Of a DNA stretch of 64,000 nt, positions 63,083-64,000 are shown one piece after another; within the stretch, counting starts at the first letter, position 1, and every line of letters starts with the position of its first letter. Source of the DNA: Balanoglossus misakiensis (taxonomy: Eukaryota > Hemichordata). The stretch lies in NCBI GenBank assembly GCA_040954595.2, contig CM082585.2, positions 11,904,001-11,968,000 on the forward strand, written 5' to 3'. The translations under genes and the position numbers were made by a program. Below the pieces are notes generated by a model. It worked only from the letters and a program-made list of their open reading frames with translations, had not been told where the DNA came from and did no database searches.

Positions 63083-64000
63083 GTTTGCATTTCATTCCTT
63101 TATGCGAGCCAAGGAATACGACGGAAATCCCTAACCCTATCGTTCTACGAGCAACATTTAAATCTGTCTACATTTTACCACATCAAAGTTTGCGTGAAAA
63201 AAAACCTTGATGAGACGTCCAATTCGGCTATTGCGACGTTTGAGAGATTCCTCTCTGGTAGAATAATAACAGGTAGCTATAAACTGGGGCTGTTATCTCA
63301 TAAAAATTACATTTGCTAATTGAATCATGGAAATACTCGCACACTACCAACAAAGAAAACCAAAAACCCACATATCAGCATTTAATAGTTATATCAATTT
63401 ATTAGATTAACGAAGAATAAAAAATTAACGTTCTATTAACTTATCTGTATTATTACGTCAATAAATTATATTACTCGATCCAAAAAATCCATAAATCAAT
63501 ATATAATTGTTTTTAAGTGTAATAATCATAAAAACATAGAGAGTATCATTTTGTTGACCTATTTTATTGTCCTCATTTCAGAAAAATATCCACTTAGGTC
63601 TTTTTTTCAAATGGTATGAATAGAGTAGAGAAATACTGAGGGATATAATACAGGTTAAGATAAAAACCACTGCACAGCTGACAAGGTGACGTGAGGTATA
63701 GATCAAAGCCTTGTTTCTATTGGTTAATTTATCCCCATAACGTAAATATGTTGTGATTCCGTCGACCAATCAGAGTGAATAGTACATAACTGCGGACAAA
63801 ATGAAAGGGATTTCCCTCAGAGGCTTTTTATCAATTGGGTATTATGCAATGTGATCGCTTTTCACAGTTTCAAGAAGACTTTCGTTCGGTAATAGTCTGT
63901 TGAAAGTAGATTGAGTCACGTCAGCCATTTTTGTTGTTGTACATGCCAACAGTTGATTAAACTACTGGGGTTTATGGAGGGATTTTAAACTTGGTATAAC

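Larger units (their letters stand above)
53695..64000. other. Mostly noncoding right-hand region
   Basis: No known protein family was recognised. Open frames are short and lack family features, apart from the Cys-rich exon candidate at 55414-55629. It contains microsatellites and AT-rich unique sequence. It may be the 5' intron of the neuroligin gene or intergenic DNA. Confidence 0.5.

Overview
The window is animal genomic DNA. It is AT-rich, with many short GT-AG introns, scattered small transposon remnants and microsatellites. Three gene families are readable: an ST8Sia-type sialyltransferase, an inositol trisphosphate receptor (ITPR) family calcium-release channel, and a neuroligin. Many compact introns plus an alpha-2,8-sialyltransferase suggest an invertebrate deuterostome (hemichordate, cephalochordate or echinoderm-like). 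That placement is inference; nothing here fixes the species.

Layout. Positions 1018-2525 (+) hold the last three coding exons of the sialyltransferase; its 5' part lies to the left of the window. From 44538 down to 8387 (-) runs one apparently complete ITPR-family gene. I reconstructed 70 coding exons by eye from splice sites, reading phase and similarity to the family. The product is about 2,605 aa with the proximal last exon, or about 2,625 aa with an alternative distal last exon. The sialyltransferase and the channel gene converge tail to tail near 4.8 kb. From 51239 down to 47639 (-) are the last six exons of a neuroligin-like adhesion protein. Its N-terminal part was not found, and the rest of the window to 64000 is mainly noncoding, with two unassigned exon candidates. 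A possible small two-exon secreted-protein gene lies on the + strand inside intron 1 of the channel gene (40761-43847).

The most interesting item is the channel. It has the ITPR plan: an N-terminal beta-trefoil starting with a VGDIICLY-type motif, a MIR domain, a helical ligand-binding part, RIH regions, six membrane segments, a CxxC...HxxxxH finger and a C-terminal coiled coil. However, the GGGVGD selectivity filter of ITPRs (GGGIGD in ryanodine receptors) is replaced by GLQEYL in a gap-free alignment. The S5-pore loop is very short, and only part of the IP3-contacting residues is kept. It also has two 12-nt microexons, a 39-nt in-frame exon next to the predicted ligand loop, and two homologous alternative last exons. 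I read it as a divergent ITPR-family member whose permeation and ligand may differ from the textbook receptor.

Transposon-like material includes TTAA-bounded miniature elements with CCCTTT/AAAGGG ends, a dispersed repeat of about 180 bp present twice, a foldback element in the pore intron, and several microsatellites.
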